From contig CAIJYD010000115.1 in NCBI GenBank assembly GCA_903824785.1, positions 1 through 64,000 of the forward strand: a stretch of 64,000 nucleotides of DNA. Direction: 5' to 3'. The stretch is from an uncultured Bacteroidota bacterium. GTDB taxonomy: Bacteria > Bacteroidota > Bacteroidia > Bacteroidales > VadinHA17. Numbering within the stretch: the stretch's first letter is position 1; each line of letters starts with the position of its first letter. The notes below the pieces were generated by a model, which saw nothing but the letters and a program-made list of their open reading frames with translations, had not been told where the DNA came from and made no database searches. This document shows, piece after piece, positions 42,070 through 51,045 of the stretch. Position numbers and translations under genes: made by a program.

Positions 42070-43035
42070 ATGGATAAAATTAAGATCTCGACCGCTCAGT
42101 TTGAGAACAGGAGCGGAGATAAAGCCTACAATCTGTCAAGAATTGAAAGTCTGGCTGAACGAGCTGCCCTCGAGGGTTCGCAGGTAATAGCTTTTCATGA
42201 ATGTTCTGTAACAGGTTATACTTTTGCCCTTCATAAAACAAAAGAAGAGATGCTTCTCCTTTCTGAATTTATCCCTGACGGTCCAAGTGTCAGAAGATTG
42301 ATTCAGATTGCGGCAAAAACAGGTATTGTTTTGCTGGCCGGGCTTTTTGAGAAAGATGAAGAGGATAAGATATACAAGGCTTATGTCTGTGTTGATAAAA
42401 ACGGATTAGTAGCAAAATACCGTAAACTTCATCCATTCGTCAATGCACATCTCTCTCCCGGAAATGGTTATTGTGTATTTGAAATTCATGGATGGAAATG
42501 CGGGATACTAATCTGTTACGACAATAATATCATTGAAAATGTCAGGGCAACAACTCTTCTCGGAGCAAATATTATTTTTATGCCTCATGTAACTATGTGC
42601 ACTCCATCCACCAGACCGGGAGCCGGGTTTGTGGATCCTGAATTATGGAAGAACAGGGAGGCTGACCCGACATCACTCAGACTGGAATTTGATGGAATGA
42701 AGGGGAGAGGCTGGTTAATGAAATGGCTTCCCTCAAGGGCGTACGACAATGGTATTTATGCAATATTTTCCAATCCGATTGGTATGGATGATGATCAGCT
42801 GAAGGATGGCTGCTCAATGATTCTTGATCCTTTCGGCGACATTATAGCAGAATGCCGCACTCTTGGTGATGACTATGTTTCAGCTGTATTGGCACCTGAA
42901 AAACTTACCCTGTCAGGAGGTTACAGATATCTCAAAGCAAGAAGGCCGGATCTGTACAAAGATATAATAGGGCAACCTCACAAATCAGAGCAAAAGGTCA
43001 GTTGGCTGCAACCAAAAAAAAATAAGGATAACTAA
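42070..43035 (+). CDS. Carbon-nitrogen hydrolase (nitrilase superfamily)
   Basis: This 321-residue cytosolic enzyme has the catalytic triad Glu44 (AFHECSVTGY), Lys119 (YRKLHPFV) and Cys149 (GILICYDNNI). Members hydrolyse amides, nitriles or carbamoyl groups. The sequence resembles the broad aliphatic amidase/N-carbamoyl hydrolase branch, and no substrate can be assigned. The gene begins 37 bases after the small anchored protein. Its stop overlaps that of the convergent oxidoreductase gene by four bases. Confidence 0.85.
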   Translation: MDKIKISTAQFENRSGDKAYNLSRIESLAERAALEGSQVIAFHECSVTGYTFALHKTKEEMLLLSEFIPDGPSVRRLIQIAAKTGIVLLAGLFEKDEEDKIYKAYVCVDKNGLVAKYRKLHPFVNAHLSPGNGYCVFEIHGWKCGILICYDNNIIENVRATTLLGANIIFMPHVTMCTPSTRPGAGFVDPELWKNREADPTSLRLEFDGMKGRGWLMKWLPSRAYDNGIYAIFSNPIGMDDDQLKDGCSMILDPFGDIIAECRTLGDDYVSAVLAPEKLTLSGGYRYLKARRPDLYKDIIGQPHKSEQKVSWLQPKKNKDN

Positions 43036-44408
43036 ACCGCATAAGGGCTTCTCATTCCCCTTGTAAATAATTTATTAGCCTCGGGGTCGCCTGTTACTTC
43101 GCCTTTGACCGGATCCCAGGTTATTCTCCTCCCGGTGCGGATTGTAATATCTCCCATGTGGCTTATAGTATCTGAAATAATTGCCTCGTCGAGAGGGCAA
43201 AGCTCTTTTGATTTACCTTTAATGATATCAATAAATACTTTTCCCATACTGTTATTCTCGCTATCTATCCAGCCATCTTTGTTCTTCGGGAAATTGTTCA
43301 GCTTAGTATCTATTTCCGGAATATCAGATTGTGCTGATGAGCGGCTCAGAGAAATCCATCCTTTTGTACCATAGAATGTTGTGCCATTTTCTTCTTTTAT
43401 GCGGAGATGATCGATAACTCCTTTTACAGCAATATCTGTACTGACAAAATGCAGTTCCGGTCCGTTCAGATATTTGCAGGTAACATCCCACGAAAATATG
43501 TTATTATATAATCCTCCTGCCGGCCAGAACTCTCCTGTTCCCTCACAGGTATATGAACCGGTTACTTTATCTTTTAAAATCCATACCAGGATGTCGAGCG
43601 GATGAGCGCCCCAGCCTCCAAGAAAACCTATGCTGTAATCGTAGTTGAACCAGGATCCATTGTTGGTAACACGTTCCGGGCAATATGGACCAAGAGGGGC
43701 AGGGCCTGTCCATCTGTCAAAATCGAAATCAGCAGGAACCGGGACCTCATTGCAAACCGGATTATCGACAGGATTTTTGCCGGGTGCCCACACAGAAACC
43801 CGTTCGATATCGCCTATTAAGCCCTCCCTGATAAGGTTATAGCCAAGCTTCATGTGGTCGGATGTACGCTGTTGTGTGCCATAATGAAAACGGACATCGT
43901 TGGCAACCAGCTCTTTACCGAGAATATTATATTCCGGGTAGCTCAGGCCAAGTGGTTTAGCCAGCATGATATGTTTACCTGCCCTCGCAGCTCTGATAGC
44001 TGCAGGTACATGCCAGTGGTCGGGTGTTGTGATATGCACTGCATCAATATCCTTGCGTTGAAGAATCTCTTCAAAATCGATGTAGGTATCACAAGGTGGT
44101 ACAGGGTCGTTATTGTCTTTATAGAACTTGTTTATTATCCCGGCTGCTTCTTCCCTTCGGCTCTTAAAGACATCGCTTACTGCAATATTCAAAGCTCCTT
44201 TTACAGGAAGGAAGTAATAGATCAATTCAGCACCTCCTCTGGAGCCAACGCCGATATGAGCGACCCGGATCCTGTCATTAGCCCCTTTTACGTTGGAGCA
44301 CGACGGAAGAATCAAAGGGAGTAACGCAGCTCCTATTACACCTTTCACTGAGGTTTTTACAAAACCCCTTCGCGATAAATCCTGTTTGTTTTCACCTCTG
44401 TTTTTCAT
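43032..44408 (-). CDS. Tat-signal Gfo/Idh/MocA oxidoreductase, lipoprotein-like
   Basis: This 458-residue protein has a Tat signal (LSRRGFVKTSVKGVIGAALL) ending in LPSC, so it may be lipid-anchored. The Rossmann motif is VAHIGVGSRGGAELIYYF. The usual Glu-Lys-Pro is Ala-Lys-Pro here (MLAKPLGLSY), keeping the catalytic lysine but losing the acidic neighbour. LGGWGAHPLDILVWIL is the C-terminal acid/histidine segment. It is the last gene of a leftward set of six, 37 bases after the ThuA-DUF6807 gene. It is the third exported family member in this stretch. Confidence 0.87.
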   Translation of the reverse strand: MKNRGENKQDLSRRGFVKTSVKGVIGAALLPLILPSCSNVKGANDRIRVAHIGVGSRGGAELIYYFLPVKGALNIAVSDVFKSRREEAAGIINKFYKDNNDPVPPCDTYIDFEEILQRKDIDAVHITTPDHWHVPAAIRAARAGKHIMLAKPLGLSYPEYNILGKELVANDVRFHYGTQQRTSDHMKLGYNLIREGLIGDIERVSVWAPGKNPVDNPVCNEVPVPADFDFDRWTGPAPLGPYCPERVTNNGSWFNYDYSIGFLGGWGAHPLDILVWILKDKVTGSYTCEGTGEFWPAGGLYNNIFSWDVTCKYLNGPELHFVSTDIAVKGVIDHLRIKEENGTTFYGTKGWISLSRSSAQSDIPEIDTKLNNFPKNKDGWIDSENNSMGKVFIDIIKGKSKELCPLDEAIISDTISHMGDITIRTGRRITWDPVKGEVTGDPEANKLFTRGMRSPYAV

Positions 44409-44445
44409 AGTGGTATATTTAAAGAGTTTTCTGAATGAAATGCGA

Positions 44446-46131
44446 TCAGCTATTTATATATTCATCGTATTTTTTCTGTAATTCTTTCTTTCCTGTATTA
44501 CCGGGTATTATCCAGACCCTGTATTTAAGTTGAAGTGTTTCGCCTTTTTTTAATCTGATTTTGCCATCGAACAAGACAGCAGGGCTATAATAATAAAAGG
44601 GTGTTTCCGGATTATTGATCACATACCAGCTGGTGGTGGAGGTGCTGTATTTTAAATTCTGCAAAACAGAGATCCCTGCTTTCTCGCCGGTTAATGTATT
44701 GAAGCCCATGTAAAGCCAGTTGTTTTTTCTGTAGTTTATACTCTCTGTGGGAACAATTACCTCAGGTGAGCTATAGTCCTGATTAAATCTTATTGACAAA
44801 CCCGCATAACCTCCCCAAGACTGGCCCTCAGGTTCTCCTTCTATTGGGGTGCGGTCGAGAATTACTTCATCGATCAGAGTGCTGAAAATGTTTTCATGAT
44901 CAATGAAATAGCTTCCATCGATACCCGGTGCAGAGACATAAACAGTCCGCTTTTCAGTCATGATGGTATCTCCTCCCGCAGGGTGGTATTCAAGATTCAT
45001 CCTGATAAGGGCAGAGAAATCCGGATTCCTGGTTATCTCTATATTCTGTAATCCTGTTATTCCTGCTGATCTGTAGCCTGTCTCTTCAGATTTGAATTCA
45101 TTCAGGTATTCCCAGTAATTTACTCCGTTAATAAATTTCCATGAAAACCATAATCCCAGATGCCAGGGATGGTCAGGAGGGCTGGCACAGCTGATTGTCG
45201 AATTGTTTAAAGTTACAGGGTGGAAATATGTTTTACCATAACGGTTATTGAAATTATACTGCCATATTTTATCAGAATAATTCTTCAGGATCAGTGTTGT
45301 ATCTGTTTGTTCCCAGTTCAGACTATTGCTCTCAGGATTCATTTTTTTCCTTAATGAAGGAGGGGCTTCGATTGTAACGTTTCTATGAGCTGCCCATTGT
45401 GTGGCTCTGAGCAGTATCGTTTGCAGGCCGGTATTTAAAAGTGCACGTTCATCATGACCCAGTGTAGTAAAGAAACTGCGACCTTTCCCAAAGCTGTTCA
45501 CAAACAGGGCATGTTCTGTTATCTGGTGGCTGTCGGTTTCATCAGTTGCAGTAACCGATGCAAGTGGTATCGCGCCGGGAAAGATGTCGGTTTTTTCCCA
45601 TATTTCATCGGTAATATAGAAATCGCGCAGGCCCTGCGTAACAGGGTGATCAGGATCAAATCCGGATACTTTACCTTTTACCGGTTTTCCATGATGGGTT
45701 TCTTTTCCCCATCTGCCAATACCGATCTGATGATATTCATTCCAGCTGTAAAATGACGAGCCCCCTGCATGAATAAAGACAACTCCGCCACCCTCCTTTA
45801 CATATTTCAGAAAATCTTTTTCCCTTTCCTCATCCATTCGTGTTTCGTTATCGGGCCAGGTATTCCAGTTGCTGACAATAACATCGTATGTCTTTAAATC
45901 CTTGTAAGCAAGTGTATCCGGTTTTTCAGTAACAGTTGTGGTGAAGAGCCTGGAATCGTTATAAATCTTTAATAGCAGGGGAGTTGTTTTTTGCCACTCA
46001 TGATTGTTTCTGCCACTAAGGATTAAAACTTTAATCAGACCGTCATTCTTACGATTCGCACAACTGCATATTATTGCTATAGTGAATGTTATAAGAACAA
46101 TCCGACGGATAAATATGGCAATGCCGTTCAT
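44446..46131 (-). CDS. ThuA-DUF6807 (PmoA-like) fusion lipoprotein
   Basis: From the ATG at 46131 the product has 561 residues: a lipoprotein signal (VLITFTIAIICSC), a ThuA-like domain (about 33-245: VLILSGRNNHEWQKTTPLLL, YVKEGGGVVFIHAGG, GKGRSFFTTLGHDE), and a C-terminal domain (about 265-560) with KTYFHPVTL, SPPDHPWHLGLWFSWKFING and SWGGYAGLSIRFN, which is the DUF6807 or PmoA-like beta-rich fold. The second domain resembles galactose-mutarotase-like sugar-binding folds. I prefer 46131 to an ATG at 46212, because the latter overlaps the upstream gene and precedes the signal peptide by 27 unrelated residues. It is one of two ThuA proteins in the stretch. Confidence 0.8.
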   Translation of the reverse strand: MNGIAIFIRRIVLITFTIAIICSCANRKNDGLIKVLILSGRNNHEWQKTTPLLLKIYNDSRLFTTTVTEKPDTLAYKDLKTYDVIVSNWNTWPDNETRMDEEREKDFLKYVKEGGGVVFIHAGGSSFYSWNEYHQIGIGRWGKETHHGKPVKGKVSGFDPDHPVTQGLRDFYITDEIWEKTDIFPGAIPLASVTATDETDSHQITEHALFVNSFGKGRSFFTTLGHDERALLNTGLQTILLRATQWAAHRNVTIEAPPSLRKKMNPESNSLNWEQTDTTLILKNYSDKIWQYNFNNRYGKTYFHPVTLNNSTISCASPPDHPWHLGLWFSWKFINGVNYWEYLNEFKSEETGYRSAGITGLQNIEITRNPDFSALIRMNLEYHPAGGDTIMTEKRTVYVSAPGIDGSYFIDHENIFSTLIDEVILDRTPIEGEPEGQSWGGYAGLSIRFNQDYSSPEVIVPTESINYRKNNWLYMGFNTLTGEKAGISVLQNLKYSTSTTSWYVINNPETPFYYYSPAVLFDGKIRLKKGETLQLKYRVWIIPGNTGKKELQKKYDEYINS

Positions 46132-46180
46132 AATTTCAAAATTTGCGAATCGTAATACTGAAAGGCCTTCAAAGAAAATG

Positions 46181-47194
46181 TTATGACAGGATCGCTTTAC
46201 AATAATCGACACATTTTTTTACCTCAGCTACTGCATCCGAATCTGAAGGTACAGGATATTCAAGCTCTATATCGACATTTATCGGCCATTTGTTCTTTTT
46301 GATGAGAAGAAGGATCTCAGCTATTGGAGTCTCCCCTTTTCCCCATGGCATATTTGTGTTGGCCGGATTGGCTTTTGGGCCGGTTTTATCTTTGAGATGA
46401 ACACTTACGATCCGGTCATGGAGTCTTTCAATTATACCATTAGGATGCAGACCGGTAGCGCCAAAATAATGGCCGGCATCAAAATTAAGCATGTTGGCAG
46501 GAGAATAAGCGAGGAATTTATCAAAGGTCCATCCGGGTTCTCCCGGCTGAAGATGCTGATGGAAAATTGCATACATTCCATGTTTCTGGGCTATTGGGCC
46601 CATACGCCTGCAGGCATTCTCTCCTATCTCATTGCAAACACCTTTTGCCCCAAGTGCTTTTGCGGCCATAAATGAATAATCTATCTCTTTGTCTGTCCAG
46701 TTTTCCGGAGAGAATTTTGCAATGTGGATGGTTACACCTGCTTTATTGTACATCTTGCGAAGCTCAATGAATTTAGTCATTGGTGCAGCAACCCTCCATT
46801 TAAGCTGAGCCTCTTTTGCCTCTTTTGAAGCTTTTTCAAAAGCAGCCAGGTCCGATTCAGACAAAACGGTTCCTGCTGCAGGTCTTGGCGGACTTTGAGG
46901 CAGCCCGGCATATTTCTCGGCAACATCACCCATAAGTTCAATGGAGCTGATTCCGGTCTGAATACAGTAATTAAGAATGTCCTCTGCGCTACTTGGCATG
47001 CTACGCCAGCTGTAGGTAATAGCACCTACCTTGACACCTCCGAACCCGGAATCTGGTTTCTTCCTTTTCTGAAGCATAGACTCCCCTGCAAAACCAATAT
47101 TTGCCGGAACTATTGAAAAAGCTGCTGCAGCTGCGGTCAGTCCTAAAAACTTACGTCTTGAAAACTGAACCTTTGATTTACTACTGTTTTCCAT
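46181..47194 (-). CDS. Tat-signal sugar phosphate isomerase/epimerase-like protein
   Basis: This 337-residue xylose-isomerase-like TIM barrel has a Tat signal (FSRRKFLGLTAAAAAFSIVP, cleavage likely after IGFAG). The barrel includes GAITYSWRSMPSSAEDILNY, ISSIELMGDVAEKYAG, YAIFHQHLQPGEPGW, LNFDAGHYFGATG, VSVHLKDKTG and VDIELEYPVPSD. The Asp, His and Glu residues of these strands are the expected metal ligands. Such enzymes epimerise or isomerise keto sugars. Export indicates work in the periplasm alongside the exported oxidoreductases. It sits between the cytosolic oxidoreductase and the ThuA-DUF6807 genes. Confidence 0.87.
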   Translation of the reverse strand: MENSSKSKVQFSRRKFLGLTAAAAAFSIVPANIGFAGESMLQKRKKPDSGFGGVKVGAITYSWRSMPSSAEDILNYCIQTGISSIELMGDVAEKYAGLPQSPPRPAAGTVLSESDLAAFEKASKEAKEAQLKWRVAAPMTKFIELRKMYNKAGVTIHIAKFSPENWTDKEIDYSFMAAKALGAKGVCNEIGENACRRMGPIAQKHGMYAIFHQHLQPGEPGWTFDKFLAYSPANMLNFDAGHYFGATGLHPNGIIERLHDRIVSVHLKDKTGPKANPANTNMPWGKGETPIAEILLLIKKNKWPINVDIELEYPVPSDSDAVAEVKKCVDYCKAILS

Positions 47195-47266
47195 ATGAAG
47201 TGATTTAATTATTTATTACCTATTAATAGCCTCATTTTCATTGATGGTCAGGCTCACAACAACCTA

Positions 47267-48400
47267 TTATACTTTTACCCACACATTTCCTTCCTTGTTC
47301 GATTTAACAACCGAATGGATGAACTTCATGCCTCTTACACCGTCATGTACTGTTGGGAATTCTCCGGGGGTAAATTTCTCACCTCTGATAGATTTTGCCG
47401 TACCTTTATATATGTTTGCAAGGGCTTCATAAATCCCCTCCGGATGACCGGCAGGCATTGTATGTCCAGCCTCGGCAAGCTGATCATTATAGCCATGAGC
47501 CGGTTTGTATATTTTTGTCGGTTCAGAGTCGCTAAGAAGATAAAGATAATTCGGATTCTCCTGTCCCCATTTGAGGCTGGCTTTTGATCCGTAAACTGAT
47601 AATGTAATACAGTTTTCTTCTCCCCCGCAAACCTGACTTGCCCTGATAACTCCTTTAAGGTATTTGCTGAAACGAAGCAAAACTGTACCGTCAAGATCAA
47701 GTTTGATATCTTCTTTCACTGAACTGAGGTCAGAAAGCACCTCTTTAATCTCAAGGCCAGTTGTATATTCTATGAGATTAAATGCATGAACCCCGATATC
47801 GCCCATGCAGCTGCTTGCTCCGGCATGTTCAGGATCGAGTCTCCATATCCCTGTTATTCTGCTTTCGGTACCGTGAATTATTGAATTGATCCATCCTTGA
47901 TAGTACTGAGCATCAATGCGTTGAATTGTACCAAGAACTCCTTTCGCAATAATATCCCTCATCTGCCTTATCATTGGATAACCTGTATAAGTGTGAGTCA
48001 GGGAGAAAGTCAGGTTCTTCTTCGCTACCAGCAGCTCCAGCTCTTCTGCTTCCTCAACGGTCATAGTCATTGGCTTTTCGCAAACCAGATGAAACCCTGC
48101 GTTAAGAAGGCTTTTTGCAAAAGGAAAATGAAGAGCATTTGGCGTGACAATTGCTATTACTTCCATCTTTTCACCTGCAGGCATGGCTGACTCGGTTTTG
48201 ATAAGCTCATCGACACTTTTATAGCAGCGTTCGGGAGCTATCTCCTCGTTTTTTGCGAATAGTTTGCTTTTTTCATAATCAACGTCAAAAACACCGCCGA
48301 CAAGTTCAAAATCATTGCATATTCGCGAAGCGCGACGGTGAGCATCACCAATAAATGCTCCTATACCACCGCCGATCATTCCCATTTTTATCTTCTTCAT
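47267..48400 (-). CDS. Cytosolic Gfo/Idh/MocA oxidoreductase
   Basis: This 377-residue protein has no signal. It starts MKKIKMGMIGGGIGAFIGDAH (NAD-binding loop), has the catalytic lysine in VCEKPMTMTVEEAEEL, and CMGDIGVHAFNLIEYTTG for the acid/histidine segment. Of the four family members in the stretch it is the only one lacking a Tat signal, so it probably handles the product after import by the MFS transporter encoded next upstream. It resembles dehydrogenases of sugar or cyclitol catabolism. The substrate is unknown. Confidence 0.87.
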   Translation of the reverse strand: MKKIKMGMIGGGIGAFIGDAHRRASRICNDFELVGGVFDVDYEKSKLFAKNEEIAPERCYKSVDELIKTESAMPAGEKMEVIAIVTPNALHFPFAKSLLNAGFHLVCEKPMTMTVEEAEELELLVAKKNLTFSLTHTYTGYPMIRQMRDIIAKGVLGTIQRIDAQYYQGWINSIIHGTESRITGIWRLDPEHAGASSCMGDIGVHAFNLIEYTTGLEIKEVLSDLSSVKEDIKLDLDGTVLLRFSKYLKGVIRASQVCGGEENCITLSVYGSKASLKWGQENPNYLYLLSDSEPTKIYKPAHGYNDQLAEAGHTMPAGHPEGIYEALANIYKGTAKSIRGEKFTPGEFPTVHDGVRGMKFIHSVVKSNKEGNVWVKV

Positions 48401-48539
48401 AATATTTTTCTATTTACCTTACTGATTTAATTAATTGGAGTTTATATGATTACCTTCTTTTACATTTCCGCCACTGTCTTGAATATTGTATCTGAATCAA
48501 TTTTCAAAAGTGACAGAGGGAGACGGAGAGTAACCTGAT

Positions 48540-49793
48540 TTAAACCTGTTTCCTCTTCCAGATGTGCAGAAATGTAAAAAACACAATCAGAACCGCCGGA
48601 ACAATTGCGACAAATCTTAATGTCATTGTGCCACCCTGAAGCTGAGCGACTGCCCACGATACAGCATCCTGAGAACCTGCAACTGCTGACTTTAATATTT
48701 CAACCGTCTGTCCGGCAGGAACAGCAGCTATTGTCTGTGCATCAAAAATTGCCCCCAGAACTGGCTGGGCTATTGCGCCACCCAGAAAGCCAATACCACC
48801 CATGATAGCAAGCCCTAAAGCACCGCTTTCAGGAATATTCTCGGAAACAAAGCCTAACATTGAAGGCCAGAAAAATGCTACTCCCAATGCAAATATCCCT
48901 GCTGATGCAAATACGAGAGCACCGCTTGAATAACCCATCATTATACATCCGATAAAAGCCAGAACAGAAGAGGTAAGCAAAACAACAGTTGATTTAAGAT
49001 TATGAATAAGGGTACCGCCAAACTGACGCGCAAGAGCCATAATTCCTGAAATCCATACCAGAAGAAGAATAGGATTATCAGAAACATTTTTCAATAATGC
49101 GCTTATCCACTGGTTTGTTCCAAGTTCGGTTCCTGCAGTAAGGATCATTGACAGAGCCATAAAAATGAAAAGCGGACTTACACATGCTTTGAGCATATCT
49201 TTGTATGTAAAACCTGATACAACACGTTCGGTCTGTGGAAACTGTTTGTTCAGAAACATATAACCATAGATAAATGTCGGGAGCAGCATTATACCCATAG
49301 CATAGCGCCAGTCGGCCAACCCGATCTTATTGAACAGGAATACAGCCAGGCCTCCGATAACGATACCTGTTGGGAACCATGCGTGAAAGCGGTTTAGTCG
49401 TCGTGTTTTCTGGTCGGTGTACATGCTTGTTATCAGTGGATTGCATGCAGCCTCCACACTGCCGTTGGCTACACCTACCAATAACGTGGAAATAAATAAT
49501 GACCAGAATCCGGTTGCAATTATTGTCAGGATAATTCCGGCTACATGGCAGAAGAAAGCAATTGATATTATCCGTCCGATGCCAATAATATCTACGAGTG
49601 GCCCTCCAAAAACCATTGCAAGGGTAAACCCCCAGAATGCTGTTCCTATAATCCATCCCACTTCGGTGTGGGTAAGGTTGAATTCAGTTGCCCATGCTTC
49701 AACAAACGAACCTCTGGTAGCAAAAGCCAGTGCTGTAACTACTAATGCAACACAGCTTGCATTGAATAATTGGGTTTTTTTTATTGTCTCCAT
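48540..49793 (-). CDS. MFS transporter, probable sugar permease
   Basis: This 417-residue inner-membrane protein has twelve hydrophobic helices in two halves: SFVEAWATEFNLTHTEVGWI after helix 1, GGPLVDIIGIGRIISI as the loop 2-3 signature, and a cytoplasmic loop near residue 200 (FPQTERVVSGFTYKDM). Context, between two isomerase/epimerase genes and an oxidoreductase gene, indicates uptake of a sugar or sugar derivative. It lies 55 bases downstream of the isomerase/epimerase gene at 49849 in the same unit. Confidence 0.85.
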   Translation of the reverse strand: METIKKTQLFNASCVALVVTALAFATRGSFVEAWATEFNLTHTEVGWIIGTAFWGFTLAMVFGGPLVDIIGIGRIISIAFFCHVAGIILTIIATGFWSLFISTLLVGVANGSVEAACNPLITSMYTDQKTRRLNRFHAWFPTGIVIGGLAVFLFNKIGLADWRYAMGIMLLPTFIYGYMFLNKQFPQTERVVSGFTYKDMLKACVSPLFIFMALSMILTAGTELGTNQWISALLKNVSDNPILLLVWISGIMALARQFGGTLIHNLKSTVVLLTSSVLAFIGCIMMGYSSGALVFASAGIFALGVAFFWPSMLGFVSENIPESGALGLAIMGGIGFLGGAIAQPVLGAIFDAQTIAAVPAGQTVEILKSAVAGSQDAVSWAVAQLQGGTMTLRFVAIVPAVLIVFFTFLHIWKRKQV

Positions 49794-49848
49794 TTTGCAG
49801 TTGTTTGGTTATTTTAGTTTAGTTGGATATTGTTGTTCATGTTGTCAG

Positions 49849-50841
49849 TTATTTTTCAAAAGCTGCATCAAATGCAATTCCGGAGGAGGGAAAATCTACT
49901 TTGCGGACAAATTCACATGCCTCTTTTGCTCCGAATTCCCTGTCCATGCCGCTATCTTCCCATTCGACCGATAAAGGACCCTTGTAGCCAATACGGTTCA
50001 GTGCCCTGATTATCTCCTCAAAATCAATATTGCCATGGCCAAGGCTCCTGAAATCCCAGTAACGTCCTAAGGTACCGAATTCAGTATGTCCGCCAAAAAC
50101 ACCGGCTTCGACAGGTACTTTTGACCAACTGACATCTTTCATATGAACGTGAAAGATTTTTTCAGCAAAAGTGTTAATGAACCCTACATAATCAACCCCC
50201 TGATAGCCAAAATGGGAGGGGTCGTAGTTGAATCCGAAACTGGAATGGTTGTTGACTGCTTTCAGAGCTCTTCGTGCCGAGGCTGTATCGAATGCTATTT
50301 CGGTAGGGTGAACTTCAAGGGCAAACAGGATACCCAGCTCTTTGTATCGGTTCAGGATAGGGATCCATCTTGCAGCAAAATCGGCAAAACCTTCATCAAT
50401 CATTGCTGTTGTGACAGGTGGAAATGAGTAATTAAGATGCCAGACAGGACTTCCTGTGAATCCGTTAACAATGGAAACACCCAGCCTTTTTGCAGCTTCA
50501 CCGGTATGAATCATTTCAGTTGCAGCCCGTTGCCTGACTCCTTCCGGGTCTCCGTCACCCCAGATATAATCAGGGAGAATACTCTTGTGCCTCAGATCAA
50601 TACGATCTGTAACGGCCTGGCCTACAAGATGATTAGATATGGCAAATACTTTAAGCCCGTATTTTGCAAGTATTTCTTTCCTCCTGCTGCAATATGCTTC
50701 ATCAGCTTTATTTACCTCAAAATGGTCGCCCCAACAGGCGAGTTCCAAACCATCGTAACCAAATGATCTGGCTTTCTGACATACAGTTTCAAATGGCAAG
50801 TCTGCCCATTGGCCTGTAAAAAGAGTAACTGGTCTGCTCAT
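49849..50841 (-). CDS. Cytosolic sugar phosphate isomerase/epimerase-like protein
   Basis: This 330-residue xylose-isomerase-like TIM barrel has no signal peptide. Metal-ligand strands are visible: [51 protein letters not shown] and [15 protein letters not shown]. The family includes epimerases and lyases acting on keto sugars. It is the first gene of a leftward set of six and has a well-formed promoter just upstream. The cytosolic location pairs it with the non-exported oxidoreductase at 47267. Confidence 0.88.
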   Translation of the reverse strand: MSRPVTLFTGQWADLPFETVCQKARSFGYDGLELACWGDHFEVNKADEAYCSRRKEILAKYGLKVFAISNHLVGQAVTDRIDLRHKSILPDYIWGDGDPEGVRQRAATEMIHTGEAAKRLGVSIVNGFTGSPVWHLNYSFPPVTTAMIDEGFADFAARWIPILNRYKELGILFALEVHPTEIAFDTASARRALKAVNNHSSFGFNYDPSHFGYQGVDYVGFINTFAEKIFHVHMKDVSWSKVPVEAGVFGGHTEFGTLGRYWDFRSLGHGNIDFEEIIRALNRIGYKGPLSVEWEDSGMDREFGAKEACEFVRKVDFPSSGIAFDAAFEK

Positions 50842-50872
50842 TTTTATATGTTTTAATAATTAAATTCTGTAA

Positions 50873-50903
50873 CAAGTATAGCTAACTTTCTCCACATAAG
50901 CAA
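50873..50903 (-). promoter_or_regulatory. Promoter of the leftward sugar-oxidation unit
   Basis: On the minus strand TTG (50901-50903) is followed after 20 bases by TATACTTG (50873-50880), one mismatch from TAnnTTTG. The -33 element lies inside the left arm of an inverted repeat, so the promoter may be controlled by a bound regulator. Confidence 0.6.
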
Positions 50904-50926
50904 TAATAATTTTTTCTCATTATTGC
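50900..50926. promoter_or_regulatory. Candidate operator, inverted repeat GCAATAAT-N11-ATTATTGC
   Basis: Two perfectly complementary 8-base arms lie at 50900-50907 and 50919-50926, between the divergent nitroreductase gene and the leftward unit. The left arm covers the -33 TTG of the leftward promoter. No regulator gene is adjacent. Confidence 0.5.
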
Positions 50927-51045
50927 CTCTCAGAATGGAGCCATCATATTGTTTCAGAGAAAGGTGATAAGATGAAAATACTTATCATTTTCTTTCTGCT
51001 ATTCTGTTATTTGTTTACTTTGCAGGATAAAACCAAGATAAAAAT

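Noticed and set aside
46132-46212. N-terminal extension of the ThuA-DUF6807 protein from the ATG at 46212
   Set aside because: It overlaps the upstream gene and would put 27 unrelated residues before a complete lipoprotein signal.
49417-49974. A 185-codon plus-strand frame across the MFS and isomerase genes
   Set aside because: It spans the end of one good gene and the start region of another on the opposite strand, and has no family resemblance.
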